Positions 1 through 8,104 of a stretch of DNA of 52,890 nucleotides are shown piece by piece. A model generated the notes under the pieces. It did not search any database and had not been told where the DNA came from. It worked only from the letters and a program-made list of their open reading frames with translations. The position numbers were made by a program, and so were the translations under genes. The DNA is from Ensifer adhaerens (lineage in GTDB: Bacteria > Pseudomonadota > Alphaproteobacteria > Rhizobiales > Rhizobiaceae). The stretch spans positions 1 through 52,890 of the forward strand of contig NZ_PNFP01000029.1 in the NCBI RefSeq assembly GCF_002940685.1. Direction: 5' to 3'. Each line of letters begins with the position of its first letter. Within the stretch, counting starts at the first letter, position 1.

Positions 1-315
1 CAGATGAGCGATGATCCGCTCATCAGCCTGCCAGCCGTGGCGCGCTGATCATCCCGGTCCATGCCGGAGAGCACGGCGACCAATGCCGTCTGCTACACCA
101 CCTCACGGGACGCGATCGCTGCCCCGCCATCCCTTCAGGCGAAGCTGTTCCTCGCTCGTCGCGGTCGCAAGTGCCTTGACGGTCGGTATCCGGCTGGCCG
201 GAAACCGCGCCGTTGCGGCAAGGCTCTATCGATGACTGGCATGCTGCCGCTCTGGCGACGACGTGGGCAATTGCAGCTGACCCGAACGGAGTCAGGCTGG
301 GAGCGCCGCACAGGC
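1..315. other. Left-edge stretch without a supportable gene
   Basis: I see no convincing gene here. Short open frames exist on both strands, but they are Arg/Pro/Ser-rich, have no ribosome binding site and match no family I recognise. On the minus strand this segment lies directly downstream of the attenuator-like terminator at 316-350. It could therefore be the untranslated leader of a gene beyond the left edge, although 315 nt is long for that. Confidence 0.5.
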
Positions 316-350
316 AATAAAAAAGGCCGGGGCGAAACCGCACCGACCTT
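316..350 (-). terminator. Intrinsic terminator, possibly an attenuator
   Basis: On the minus strand AAGGTCGG (343-350) pairs with CCGGCCTT (323-330) through one G-U pair. An inner GCG/CGC pairing closes the loop, and a run of six T follows directly. The hairpin starts 14 nt after the stop codon of the small Leu/Val ORF at 365-445, the arrangement seen in amino-acid operon attenuators. It could equally end a roughly 145-nt small RNA. Confidence 0.75.
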
Positions 351-364
351 CCTCATCATCGCTC

Positions 365-445
365 TTACACCAGTGCCAGTACATCCGTGGTCAAAAGTCT
401 AAAGCGACGCGGCAATTGCGAGCGGCGAAACGTTTCAGCGCTCAT
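365..445 (-). CDS. Putative leader peptide (26 aa)
   Basis: This is a 26-codon ORF starting about 15 nt after the predicted transcription start and stopping (TAA) just before the terminator hairpin. The peptide begins MSAETFRRSQ and ends LLTTDVLALV, so six of its last ten codons are Leu or Val if Ala is set aside. Known leaders of ilv and leu operons carry Leu/Val/Ile codons next to an attenuator, so control by branched-chain aminoacyl-tRNA supply is the natural reading. The ribosome binding site is weak. An overlapping frame starting MYWHWC (two Trp codons) runs through the hairpin and is a less likely alternative. No regulated gene lies inside the window. Confidence 0.45.
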   Translation of the reverse strand: MSAETFRRSQLPRRFRLLTTDVLALV

Positions 446-466
446 CAGCAATGCCGGTGATTGGGT

Positions 467-495
467 ACATAGAAGGCGATTGTGTTCGAAACAAG
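467..495 (-). promoter_or_regulatory. Predicted sigma-70 type promoter of the leader RNA
   Basis: On the minus strand CTTGTT (490-495) and CTATGT (467-472) are separated by exactly 17 nt. This is close to the rhizobial housekeeping promoter pattern CTTGAC-N17-CTATAT. Transcription would start near 460 and reach the terminator at 316 after about 145 nt. Confidence 0.6.
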
Positions 496-504
496 GTCGC
501 ACGC

Positions 505-539
505 AAAAAGCGCCGCGCGTTCGGCAAACACGCGGCGCT
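505..539 (-). terminator. Terminator of the amino-acid ABC transporter operon
   Basis: A perfect 9-bp stem, AGCGCCGCG (509-517) with CGCGGCGCT (531-539), closes a 13-nt loop. On the minus strand it is followed by a T run (505-509). It lies 22 nt beyond the stop codon of the substrate-binding protein gene and separates that operon from the leader promoter at 467-495. Confidence 0.85.
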
Positions 540-561
540 CCTGGCGAGAACAGGTCGAGCC

Positions 562-1419
562 TTATTGCGGCGTCAGGTCGAAGCCGAACCACTTCTCCGA
601 GAGGCGCTTGATGGTGCCGTCGGCCTTGGCCGCGGCAATCGCGTCGTCGAAGAGCGCCTTCAGTTCCGGGTCGGTCTTGCGCAGGCCGACCGAGCTGCCG
701 GCGCCGAGGAAGCCGCCCTGGAAGCGCGGGCCGGTGATGACCATGTCGCTGTTGACCGGCTTTTCGACCGTGGTCTTCAGGTAGCCCATCGAGGCCATGA
801 CGAAATCGACGCGGCCGGCGACGAGATCGAGGTCGTGCTGCTCGGTGGTCTTGTATTCGCGCACTTCGACGACGTCCTTCAGGTATTCGTCGATGAAGCG
901 GGCGGCGATCGAGGCGGTCTGGACGCCGATGGTCTTGCCTTCGACGAGCGGCTTCAGCTCATCGACCGCCTTGCGCGCGCCCGCCTCGTTGGAGGCGAGC
1001 GAGAAGAGTTCGCCCTTCATCGGCAGGGTTTCGAGATCGCCGCCCTTCAGCGTCGCGAAGGCCTGGCCGGTGCTGCCGTAGGAAACCGAGAAGTCGATGA
1101 CTTCCTTGCGCTTCTCCGTCGCCGACATGCCGGCCATGATCGCGTCGAACTTGCCGGCGTTGAGCGCCGGGATCAGGCCGTCGAAGGACTGGGCGATGAT
1201 GGTGCATTCGACCTTCATATGGTCGCAGAGGATCTTGCTGAGCTCGATCTCGTAGCCGTCGAGCGTGCCGTCGGCCTTGGTGAGGTTATAGGGCGGAAAC
1301 GCGCCTTCGGTGGCAATCGTCACCTTCGTCCACTTCTTGTCCTCGGCATTCGCCGGCATGGACATCAGCCCCGCGGCCACGGCAAGCGCCGAAGCGATGA
1401 TTGCGGTCGTCTTCTTCAT
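562..1419 (-). CDS. Amino-acid ABC transporter, periplasmic binding protein (family 3)
   Basis: This 285-residue periplasmic solute-binding protein should capture a polar amino acid or derivative and deliver it to the permeases encoded upstream. The N-terminus is a typical Sec signal peptide (MKKTTAIIAS... ending near ANA-ED). The family-3 signature follows: a strand with TEGAFPPYNL, then GYEIELSKILCDHM, and later FDAIMAGMSATEKRKEVIDFS, as in HisJ/ArgT-like lysine/arginine/ornithine/histidine binders. ATG at 1419 was chosen over the open extension to 1494 because it starts the signal peptide and has an AAGGGG box upstream. It is the last gene of a five-gene minus-strand operon and is followed by a strong terminator. 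Substrate is not determined. Confidence 0.92.
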   Translation of the reverse strand: MKKTTAIIASALAVAAGLMSMPANAEDKKWTKVTIATEGAFPPYNLTKADGTLDGYEIELSKILCDHMKVECTIIAQSFDGLIPALNAGKFDAIMAGMSATEKRKEVIDFSVSYGSTGQAFATLKGGDLETLPMKGELFSLASNEAGARKAVDELKPLVEGKTIGVQTASIAARFIDEYLKDVVEVREYKTTEQHDLDLVAGRVDFVMASMGYLKTTVEKPVNSDMVITGPRFQGGFLGAGSSVGLRKTDPELKALFDDAIAAAKADGTIKRLSEKWFGFDLTPQ

Positions 1420-1490
1420 TACAGCATTCCCCTTTTGTGGATGTTGATTGCCTTGGTTGTTGGTGGCCCGCCTGCCGCTGACGGCAGACG

Positions 1491-2267
1491 TCAACTCTTG
1501 ATAAACTGGCGGAAGCGCTCCGACTTCGAACGGGTGAAGACCTCCTGCGGCGGCCCCTCCTCCTCGATCGTGCCCTTGTGCACGAAGACGACGCGGCTCG
1601 ACACGTCGCGGGCAAAGCCCATCTCGTGGGTGACGACCAGCATGGTGCGGCCCTCCTCGGCGAGACCGCGCATGACGCGCAGCACCTCGCCGACCAGTTC
1701 CGGGTCGAGCGCCGAGGTCGGTTCGTCGAAGAGCATCGCCTTCGGGCGCATGGCAAGCGCCCGGGCGATCGCGGCGCGCTGCTGCTGGCCGCCGGACAGA
1801 TGCGAGGGATAGTGGTTGCGCTTGTCGGCGATGCCGACCTTTGCAAGCAGCGCTTCGGCTTCCTCGACCGCCTCGACGCGCGGGCGCTTCAACACATGCA
1901 CCGGCGCCTCGATAACGTTTTCAAGCACGGTCTTGTGGGACCAGAGATTGAAGCTCTGGAACACCATGCCGAGTTCGGAGCGGATACGGTCCACCTGTTT
2001 CTGGTCGGCCGGGCGGCTGCGCCCGTCGCTCGATGTCTTCAGGCGGATCGCCTCGCCGGCGACCTCGATCGTGCCGGAATTCGGCACTTCCAGCATGTTG
2101 ATGCAGCGAAGCAGCGTCGACTTGCCGGAGCCGGACGAGCCGAGGATGGAAATCACCTCGCCCTCGCGCGCCTCGAGCGACACGCCCTTCAGCACCTCGA
2201 CGGGGCCGAAGCTCTTGTGAAGGTCGTGCACGCGGATCGCGACCGGTGCGGTAACGGCGGCGGACAT
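1491..2267 (-). CDS. Amino-acid ABC transporter, ATP-binding protein
   Basis: This 258-residue cytoplasmic ATPase belongs to the HisP/GlnQ/ArtP type. Walker A (GSSGSGKS), the Q-loop ([17 protein letters not shown]), the ABC signature (LSGGQQQR), Walker B ([12 protein letters not shown]) and the switch His (VVTHEM) are all present. The insertion between Walker A and Q-loop ([20 protein letters not shown]) is typical of HisP-type proteins. The start at 2267 lies two bases after the stop codon of the second permease, so the genes are translationally linked. The frame stays open to 2705, but that part only mirrors the permease gene. It powers the importer built from the two permeases and the binding protein. 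Confidence 0.95.
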   Translation of the reverse strand: MSAAVTAPVAIRVHDLHKSFGPVEVLKGVSLEAREGEVISILGSSGSGKSTLLRCINMLEVPNSGTIEVAGEAIRLKTSSDGRSRPADQKQVDRIRSELGMVFQSFNLWSHKTVLENVIEAPVHVLKRPRVEAVEEAEALLAKVGIADKRNHYPSHLSGGQQQRAAIARALAMRPKAMLFDEPTSALDPELVGEVLRVMRGLAEEGRTMLVVTHEMGFARDVSSRVVFVHKGTIEEEGPPQEVFTRSKSERFRQFIKS

Positions 2268-2269
2268 GT

Positions 2270-2992
2270 TCAATGCGTTTCTCCCTTGAGGTCGGCGGAG
2301 ATCGGAAGCGGCGCGCGCAGCTTCGGGTTCAGCCGGTGTTCGGCAAACGCGACCAGCCGGGTCAGCGCGAAATTGATGGCGAGATAGATGACGCCGGCGA
2401 CGACGAAAACCTCGATCACCCGATAGCTCTCGGAGATGAGCTTGGCGGCGACGCCGGTGATTTCCATCAGCGTGATGATCGAGGCGAGCGACGTCGCCTT
2501 GACCATGGAGATCATCTCGTTGCCGTAGCCTGGCAGCGCCTGGCGCAGCGCCTGCGGCATGACGATGCGGCGGAAGATCATGAAGCGACCCATGCCGCAG
2601 GCCCGTGCCGCCTCGACCTGGCCGTGCGGCACCGAAAGGAGCCCACCGCGGATGATTTCGCTGGCATAGGCGGCCGTGTTCAGCATCAGCGCCAGCACCG
2701 CGCACCAGTAGGGCTCGCGAAGCAGCGGCCAGAAGATGCTGTGGCGCACCGCCGGAAACTGGCTGAGGCCGTAGTAGATCAGGAAGATCTGCACGAGCAG
2801 CGGCGTTCCGCGAAACAGGAACACGTAAGTGCGGGCAAAGAGATCGAGCGCAAGAATGCCCGAAAGACGGGAGAGCGCCAGCCCGAGCGCCAGGATAGAG
2901 CCGAGCGCGATCGAGGTTGCTGCAAGCTCCAGCGTCAGCGGCAGGGCCGCAAGCAGACTCCAGAACGTTTCAAGGGCAAACCGGATATCCAT
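2270..2992 (-). CDS. Amino-acid ABC transporter permease (HisM-type)
   Basis: This is a 240-residue inner-membrane permease of the His/Glu/Gln/Arg/opine family. It has about five hydrophobic segments and the EAA loop that contacts the ATPase ([20 protein letters not shown]). Its start codon overlaps the stop of the preceding permease by one base (TGATG), a classical translational-coupling arrangement. Together with the HisQ-type partner it forms the heterodimeric channel. Confidence 0.93.
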   Translation of the reverse strand: MDIRFALETFWSLLAALPLTLELAATSIALGSILALGLALSRLSGILALDLFARTYVFLFRGTPLLVQIFLIYYGLSQFPAVRHSIFWPLLREPYWCAVLALMLNTAAYASEIIRGGLLSVPHGQVEAARACGMGRFMIFRRIVMPQALRQALPGYGNEMISMVKATSLASIITLMEITGVAAKLISESYRVIEVFVVAGVIYLAINFALTRLVAFAEHRLNPKLRAPLPISADLKGETH

Positions 2993-3711
2993 CAGCCCCT
3001 CCTGACGCCGCGCGAGAACCGGCGCTCGGTGACCTGAAGGATGAGGCCCGAGACCGTGGAAATGGCGAGATAGATCATCGCCGCGATGAAGAAGAAGTCG
3101 AAGGGACGGCTGGTCGATCCGGCGCCGATCTGCGCCTGGCGCAGGAGTTCGACGACGCCGGTGACCGAGACCAGTGCCGATTCCTTCAGCACCACCTGCC
3201 AGACATTGCCGAGGCCGGGCAGCGCGTAACGCAGCGTCAGCGGTGCGGTGATGCGGCGGAACTTGAGGAGCCGCCCCATGCCGCAGGCGGTCGCCGCCTC
3301 CAGTTCGCCCGGATGCACGGCGCGAAAGGCGCCGCGATAGACCTCAGTCTGCTGGGCGCCGGAGGTGATGCCGACCGCAAGGGCGCCGGCGATGAAGCCC
3401 GGAAGGCTGACGAAACCCTCCGCACCGAACAATTGGCCGACGGCCGTCACCACCGCGCTGCCGCCGAAATAGAAGAGATAGATGACCAGGAGGTCAGGAA
3501 TGCCACGCAGGATCGTGGTGTAGGCCTCGGCGCAACCGCGAACGACCGGGCCGCCGGAAATCTTCGCCCAGGCGCCGAAGGTGCCGATGAGGCCGCCGAT
3601 CGCAAAGCCTGCGATCGCGATCAGGATTGTCATCCAGGCGCCTGCGGCAAGCGCCGCCCCCCAGCCGTCCGCTCCGAAGCTGATGATGTCAAGGAAACCG
3701 GGCTCAGTCAT
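2992..3711 (-). CDS. Amino-acid ABC transporter permease (HisQ-type)
   Basis: This is a 239-residue inner-membrane permease, the first of the pair. It carries the family pattern near residue 100 and an EAA loop (ELEAATACGMGRLLKFRRI). The gene starts 33 nt after the amidohydrolase stop codon, and its own stop overlaps the next start. The arrangement amidohydrolase, permease, permease, ATPase, binding protein indicates one transcript. Confidence 0.93.
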   Translation of the reverse strand: MTEPGFLDIISFGADGWGAALAAGAWMTILIAIAGFAIGGLIGTFGAWAKISGGPVVRGCAEAYTTILRGIPDLLVIYLFYFGGSAVVTAVGQLFGAEGFVSLPGFIAGALAVGITSGAQQTEVYRGAFRAVHPGELEAATACGMGRLLKFRRITAPLTLRYALPGLGNVWQVVLKESALVSVTGVVELLRQAQIGAGSTSRPFDFFFIAAMIYLAISTVSGLILQVTERRFSRGVRRG

Positions 3712-3744
3712 CGCAGCGCCTCCCTCCGCTTGTCGACCGATGAC

Positions 3745-5169
3745 TTAACCATGGCTCACCCCGGGGATCGGCGGGTCGACATCGTCAGGGATGGGATTGA
3801 CGAAGGGCGTGCCGTCCAGCCTTGCCGCATGGTCGGCCTTGGCGGCAGCGATCAGCGCGGGGTCGAGGATCAGTTCGACCGCCGTGCTCGCCATCACCTT
3901 GGCGGCATGTTCCATGCCCTTGTGCGCGGCCGGCAGCTTGCCCTGGGCGACCAGCTGCCAGGAATGGCCGGGCGTGCCGATCGCGTAGGTGGCGCCGCGC
4001 ATCTGCACGGTCGGCACCACCCAGCTGACCGTCCCGACATCGGTGGAGCCGACGAGCGTGCCGGCGCCGTTTTCCGGGGGAAAGATCGTGTCGCAGAGCG
4101 AAATGCCGCGGCGCAGCTTCAGCCCGAAGCGCTCGAAGGCAGACGCGATATCCTCGCCGGTAAAGGTTTCCTGGAACTTTGCCGCCGTCTCCCGATCGTC
4201 CTCGTCGAACTGCGGCGGTCCCAGATGCTCGAGCTGGCGATGCATCAGCGCTTCGAGCGGCGTGTTGCCGATCAGATTGGCGTCGCCGCTGACGATCTCG
4301 TCCGTGACCGTGGTGCCGGTCATCATGGCCGCGCCCTTGGCGACGCTGCGGACGCGTTCGACGAGATCGAGCAGTTCCGGCAGGCTGCGGGCGCGCACGA
4401 GATAGCGGGCCTTGGCGCGGGCCTGCACCACGTTCGGCGCGTTGCCGCCCGTATCCGTCACCGCGTAGTGGATGCGCGCCGTCGAGGGCATGTGCTCGCG
4501 CAGATAGTTGACCCCGACGTTCATCAGTTCGAGCGCGTCGAGCGCGCTGCGGCCGAGATGGGGCGCTGCGGACGCATGCGAGGCGCGGCCGCTGAAGCGG
4601 AAGTCAAGCTCGTTGCAGGCAAGCGAGATCGGGTTGTTGACGCCGGCAAAGGGTGCCGGATGCCAGGAAATCGCAATGTCGACATCGTCGAAAACGCCGG
4701 CGCGAACCATGAAACCCTTGGACGAGCCGCCCTCTTCCGCCGGGCAGCCATAATAGCGCACGCGCCCCTTGATGCCTTCGGCGGCGAGATAGTCCTTGAC
4801 GGCGGTCGCCGCCATCATCGCGCCGGCACCGAGCAGGTTGTGGCCGCAGCCATGGCCGTTGCCGCCTTCGATGACCGGCCGCTCCTCGGCAATGCCAGCC
4901 TCCTGGCTCAGCCCCGGCAGCGCATCGAACTCGCCGAGAATGGCGATAACAGGTCCGCCCTCGCCCGCTTCACCCATGACAGCCGTCGGCATGCCGGCAA
5001 TGCCGCGCGACACGCGGAAGCCCTCGGCCTCCAACAGCGCCGCGTGCTCGGACGACGAGGCAAACTCCTCGTAGTTCGTTTCCGGCGTATCCCAGACCCG
5101 GTCGCTGAGCACGAAAAAGCGTTCGCGCTTGGCTTCGAGGAGGTCCCAGACGGCATCGGCATTTTTCAT
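3745..5169 (-). CDS. M20-family amidohydrolase (AbgB-like)
   Basis: This 474-residue cytoplasmic metal-dependent amidohydrolase/peptidase is of the M20D type and most like AbgB (p-aminobenzoyl-glutamate hydrolase subunit B). Metal-site motifs are visible: GEFDALPG (79-86), GHGCGHN (105-111), PAEEGGSSK with the likely catalytic Glu pair at 145-146, and a later SWHPAPF. The dimerisation-domain motif follows (GRASHASAAPHLGRSALDALEL region). It heads the amino-acid transporter operon, which suggests that the imported compound is an N-acyl, N-aryl or similarly amidated amino acid cleaved inside the cell. The actual substrate cannot be read from sequence. The divergent GntR gene is the probable regulator. 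Confidence 0.88.
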   Translation of the reverse strand: MKNADAVWDLLEAKRERFFVLSDRVWDTPETNYEEFASSSEHAALLEAEGFRVSRGIAGMPTAVMGEAGEGGPVIAILGEFDALPGLSQEAGIAEERPVIEGGNGHGCGHNLLGAGAMMAATAVKDYLAAEGIKGRVRYYGCPAEEGGSSKGFMVRAGVFDDVDIAISWHPAPFAGVNNPISLACNELDFRFSGRASHASAAPHLGRSALDALELMNVGVNYLREHMPSTARIHYAVTDTGGNAPNVVQARAKARYLVRARSLPELLDLVERVRSVAKGAAMMTGTTVTDEIVSGDANLIGNTPLEALMHRQLEHLGPPQFDEDDRETAAKFQETFTGEDIASAFERFGLKLRRGISLCDTIFPPENGAGTLVGSTDVGTVSWVVPTVQMRGATYAIGTPGHSWQLVAQGKLPAAHKGMEHAAKVMASTAVELILDPALIAAAKADHAARLDGTPFVNPIPDDVDPPIPGVSHG

Positions 5170-5200
5170 CGTTTCTTGACTTCCGCAACAATAGTAACCA

Positions 5201-5233
5201 GAATTGGCGCCAATTTATGATAACATTTTTGGA
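5201..5233. promoter_or_regulatory. Candidate operator near the amidohydrolase start
   Basis: Positions 5202-5215 form a perfect 14-bp palindrome, AATTGGCGCCAATT, 33 bp upstream of the amidohydrolase start. ATTTTTGGA follows at 5225-5233. The pair GAATTGGC plus ATTTTTGGA recurs in inverse orientation at 5341-5360, on the GntR side of the same divergent spacer. This is consistent with a regulator acting on both promoters, probably the GntR protein encoded at 5399. Confidence 0.5.
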
Positions 5234-5339
5234 TACACAAGAGGGTCCTGAAACATTTCGAGCGATGTGCACAACGGCGAAGGACCGGTATGGAACGCCG
5301 TTCTCCCGCATTGAATTGTTCAGGACAGCATCATAGTTT

Positions 5340-5360
5340 CTCCAAAAATGGAGCCAATTC
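5340..5360. promoter_or_regulatory. Candidate operator near the GntR gene
   Basis: CTCCA-AAAA-TGGAG (5340-5353) is an inverted repeat. Read on the minus strand, 5341-5360 contains GAATTGGC followed after 3 nt by ATTTTTGGA, the same two words found at 5201-5233. It lies 39 bp before the GntR start, so autoregulation is plausible. Confidence 0.45.
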
Positions 5361-5398
5361 GGCCGCAGCGATGGCGGCAAAGAGAGTGTAAGGCAGGA

Positions 5399-6055
5399 AT
5401 GAGCGACGATCTGACGGAAATGCTGGCGCCCGAGGAAAAGCCCGAGGAGAAGAAGGACGTCACCGACCTGTTGCTGCACGATATCCTGACCGGAACCTTG
5501 CCGGCCGGCGCCTGGCTGAAGCAGATCGACCTGGAGCGCCGCTACGATTGCACCCGGCCCGAAGTGCGGCGCGCGCTCGACCGGCTGTCGCAGCGCCGGC
5601 TGGTGCAGCACAATCCCAACCGCGGCTATCAGGTCTACGAGCTTGATGACCAGCGTACCCGCGAGATCAGCGATATCCGCGTGATTCTCGAAACCGGGGT
5701 CGCCGACCGCATGGTCGCCAACGTCACGCCCGCGGCGATCGCCGAATTGCGCGGGCTCGCAAGGCAGTTCGACGAGATGTCGTTCCGCGGCTCCATCATG
5801 GAACACTACGACGCCAACCTCGCCTTCCACCGCGCCCTTCTCATGCTCTCGGGCAATAGCGAACTCGTGGAGGTCGTCGCCGAGATCCGCCAGCGCACGG
5901 TCTCGGCCCCGGTCTCGCAATGGCGAACCCGCGCCCGCATCGAGCAGTCGGCACGCGAGCACCACCTGATGGTCGATGCGCTGGAGGCCGGAGACCTCCC
6001 CGAGCTGAAGCGGCTGATCGAAATCCACATCCGCCAGGCGCCGATCAAGGCGTGA
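5399..6055 (+). CDS. GntR-family transcriptional regulator (FCD/FadR type)
   Basis: This is a 218-residue DNA-binding regulator. A winged helix-turn-helix occupies roughly residues 22-90 (VTDLLLHDILTGTLPAGAWLKQ, then RYDCTRPEVRRALDRLSQRRL). It is followed by an all-helical FCD ligand-binding domain with the expected helix pattern (ISDIRVILETGVADRM, DANLAFHRALLMLSGN, REHHLMVDALEAGD), whose Asp and His residues usually bind a metal. ATG at 5399 is preceded by AAGGCAGGA. It is divergent from the amidohydrolase/ABC operon with a 229-bp spacer carrying repeated operator-like words, so it is probably that operon's ligand-responsive repressor. Confidence 0.9.
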   Translation: MSDDLTEMLAPEEKPEEKKDVTDLLLHDILTGTLPAGAWLKQIDLERRYDCTRPEVRRALDRLSQRRLVQHNPNRGYQVYELDDQRTREISDIRVILETGVADRMVANVTPAAIAELRGLARQFDEMSFRGSIMEHYDANLAFHRALLMLSGNSELVEVVAEIRQRTVSAPVSQWRTRARIEQSAREHHLMVDALEAGDLPELKRLIEIHIRQAPIKA

Positions 6056-6192
6056 GCCTTCGACCACTGGGCGCTTCGCCGGTCGGCGGCAGCGTCGCGG
6101 CCGGCAACCTTGCGCCAAAAAAGATCGTCGTGACGTAAAACTGTCAATTGCTGCAGGTACTTACGCGTTCGATTTCATAGGGAGTTTTTGCC

Positions 6193-6882
6193 TTGTCCTA
6201 TCCGAACCGTACGGCTGCCTTGCAGGCACTTGCTGCTGCAATCTCGTCAGTCCCCTTCGCAAGACCAATTCGGGTTGCAATTGATGGGCGGACCGCCTCC
6301 GGGAAAACAACGCTTGCGGATGAACTCTCGGAAATCCTTGCTGCGAGCGGCAGGGAGATTATTCGCACGTCCATCGACGGCTTCCACAAGCCGAAAGCCG
6401 AACGCTATGCACGCGGGCGGCAATCCCCGGAGGGATATTATTACGATGCGCGTGATCTCGTTGCCATCAATACCCTGCTTCTGGAGCCACTCGGGCCGGA
6501 TGGTAACCGCGAATATCGCACGGCATCCTTTGATCTCTTGAACGATAAGCCAATCGATGAGGAAGCGAGGCTGGCTTCCCCTGATGCCATCCTCATCGTG
6601 GACGGTACGTTCCTGCAGCGCCCAGAGTTGTCAGGAAACTGGGATTTGGCGATCTTCGTTGACGCCACCGAGGCTGTTTGCGAGCAGCGCGGCGTTGGGC
6701 GCGACGCCCGGCTGCTGGGGGGAACGGACGCGGCTCGCCAGCTCTATGCCACGCGATATCGGCCCGCATACAGCCTCTACGAACGCATTTGCGCGCCAGG
6801 CGTCAGTGCGGACGCCGTCTTCAACAATGACGATCTTGACCGTCCTGGCCTGGCGGTGAAGGCAAACGGGAGGTTGGCTTGA
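6193..6882 (+). CDS. Uridine-kinase-like P-loop NTPase
   Basis: This is a 229-residue cytoplasmic protein with a Walker A loop GRTASGKT (32-39) and a later strand ILIVDGTFLQRPEL resembling Walker B of uridine kinase/phosphoribulokinase-type enzymes. The DGF motif (IDGFHKPK) is also typical of that superfamily. The start is TTG at 6193 with GGGAG eight bases upstream; no better ATG precedes the P-loop. It stands alone between two small units. Which nucleoside or small molecule it phosphorylates is unknown. Confidence 0.8.
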   Translation: MSYPNRTAALQALAAAISSVPFARPIRVAIDGRTASGKTTLADELSEILAASGREIIRTSIDGFHKPKAERYARGRQSPEGYYYDARDLVAINTLLLEPLGPDGNREYRTASFDLLNDKPIDEEARLASPDAILIVDGTFLQRPELSGNWDLAIFVDATEAVCEQRGVGRDARLLGGTDAARQLYATRYRPAYSLYERICAPGVSADAVFNNDDLDRPGLAVKANGRLA

Positions 6883-6930
6883 GAAGCGCATGACCGCTTG
6901 AGGCCGACAGGGTCCCTTGGACGCGGGGCT

Positions 6931-7164
6931 TCACTCAGCCGAAAATTTCACCGTCACGCCGCGCTGGCGGAAGTATGCCTGCATCAGCTTGCGGCCAGAA
7001 CGATTGTTCTGCACGAGCCGGGCCGGGTCGAATACGGCTTCCTTCAAACCCGCCCGCGCCAACGCTGCCTTGAGGGTCGCAATATGCACGTCGATGTCGG
7101 CATTATCAGCCTGGAGCGATTCATAAATGCGGTTGGTTGCCTCTGCTACGGACGGTTCGCTCAC
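6931..7164 (-). CDS. Conserved small hypothetical protein
   Basis: This is a 77-residue soluble, charged protein (MSEPSVAEATNRIYESLQ start) with no transmembrane segment and no motif I can name. The middle (LKAALARAGLKEAVFDPARL) and end (KLMQAYFRQRGVTVKF) look like a compact helical protein. The start is GTG at 7164 with AGGAG seven bases upstream, which supports real translation. It stands alone on the minus strand. Confidence 0.7.
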   Translation of the reverse strand: MSEPSVAEATNRIYESLQADNADIDVHIATLKAALARAGLKEAVFDPARLVQNNRSGRKLMQAYFRQRGVTVKFSAE

Positions 7165-7217
7165 GATTACACTCCTGTCACTGTGTGGCTGACGCTCGCC
7201 ACCCTCATCGGCCTGAC

Positions 7218-7246
7218 CCTATTGTAAAGAAAAATGCCGACGTCAA
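7218..7246 (-). promoter_or_regulatory. Possible promoter of the 77-aa gene
   Basis: On the minus strand TTGACG (7241-7246) and AATAGG (7218-7223) are 17 nt apart. The -35 box is good and the -10 box is poor. It lies about 55 bp upstream of the GTG start at 7164. Confidence 0.3.
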
Positions 7247-7385
7247 TGGGTGACGATGGATAGAACGTCGCGTCCACGTTCGAAAACGCAGGCACCGGAA
7301 CCAGCCCCGTTCGGTCGAGATGGCACGACCGCTTCTCGCCAGAAGCGGTCATCTGCACTTGTGGGCTCCAATCCCTGCCTTCCAG

Positions 7386-8030
7386 CTACCCCCCGAGCGC
7401 GATCGTGACCACAACCAGCACGGCACCGATCGCCGCCATGGCAAAAGCCATCGGCCAGGGGCTGCGGCCCATGTAGCGGCCGAGCCGCGCGCCGATGATG
7501 AAGAGCATGACGAGCGCGATGCCGTTCGACAGGCGCATGGCGAGGCCGACATTGTCGGTCAGCAGAAACGGAATGCTCGGCGGCAGCGTCGAGATGGCGA
7601 CCAGCAGAAAGATGGCGAAGGCCGCCTTCAGGTCGCGGCCGGTGACGGCCCTGTGCCGGGGATCGTGGCCGAGCGCCCTCACCCTCAACAGCAGGGCCTC
7701 GGTCTCCTTCGGCGAGGATACGCGGCGCACGTCTTCAGGCAGATTGTCCAGAAACATCTCTCGGGCGCGCTCCAGCGGTTCGTGCCGGAGCGCCTCGATG
7801 AAGCCATGGCGCCGCGTCCGCTCGACCACCGTCGCCAGCACATACATGACGCCGTCGACGATGCCCCAGGCGAGGTTGCAGCCGAAGGCGGCGACGAGCA
7901 CCGCCCTGACTCCGCCCTCTTCCCCCGTGACCGTACTCATCGTTCCGGTAAAGGTGAGCGCCATCAGCAAGCCGAAGATGATCTCCGACAGCCGGTCGAC
8001 CGGGTCAAGGATGGCGCGCTCATCGTTCAA
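7386..8030 (-). CDS. VIT-family-like integral membrane protein
   Basis: This 214-residue inner-membrane protein resembles the vacuolar iron transporter (VIT1/CCC1) superfamily. The N-terminal part (LDPVDRLSEIIFGLLMALTFTGTMSTVTG) matches the family's first helix, and two further hydrophobic pairs follow (GVRAVLVAAFGCNLAWGIVDGVMYVL and the C-terminal LSNGIALVMLFIIGARLG region). The middle cytoplasmic section is rich in Arg/Glu/His. Bacterial members are mostly uncharacterised, and Fe/Mn transport is inference only. No partner gene is adjacent. Confidence 0.75.
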   Translation of the reverse strand: MNDERAILDPVDRLSEIIFGLLMALTFTGTMSTVTGEEGGVRAVLVAAFGCNLAWGIVDGVMYVLATVVERTRRHGFIEALRHEPLERAREMFLDNLPEDVRRVSSPKETEALLLRVRALGHDPRHRAVTGRDLKAAFAIFLLVAISTLPPSIPFLLTDNVGLAMRLSNGIALVMLFIIGARLGRYMGRSPWPMAFAMAAIGAVLVVVTIALGG

Positions 8031-8104
8031 GGCCGCTCACCTCGCGCCTCGAGGCCGGTGACGGGCACGGACGGTGGGAAGCCAGACTGCAAGCAGCGCC
8101 CCTC

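Noticed and set aside
316..400. Leader frame MYWHWC... through the terminator as a Trp leader
   Set aside because: It overlaps the terminator and its stop lies beyond it, whereas the Leu/Val frame ends just before the hairpin as attenuators do; kept as an alternative only.
451..1812. 453-aa plus-strand open frame
   Set aside because: It is antisense to the binding-protein and ATPase genes, has no ribosome binding site and is rich in low-complexity Arg/Ala/Asp runs typical of GC-rich shadow frames.
2917..5220. 767-aa plus-strand open frame
   Set aside because: It overlaps the permease and M20 amidohydrolase genes, which have clear motifs and signal/start context on the minus strand; the antisense product resembles no family.
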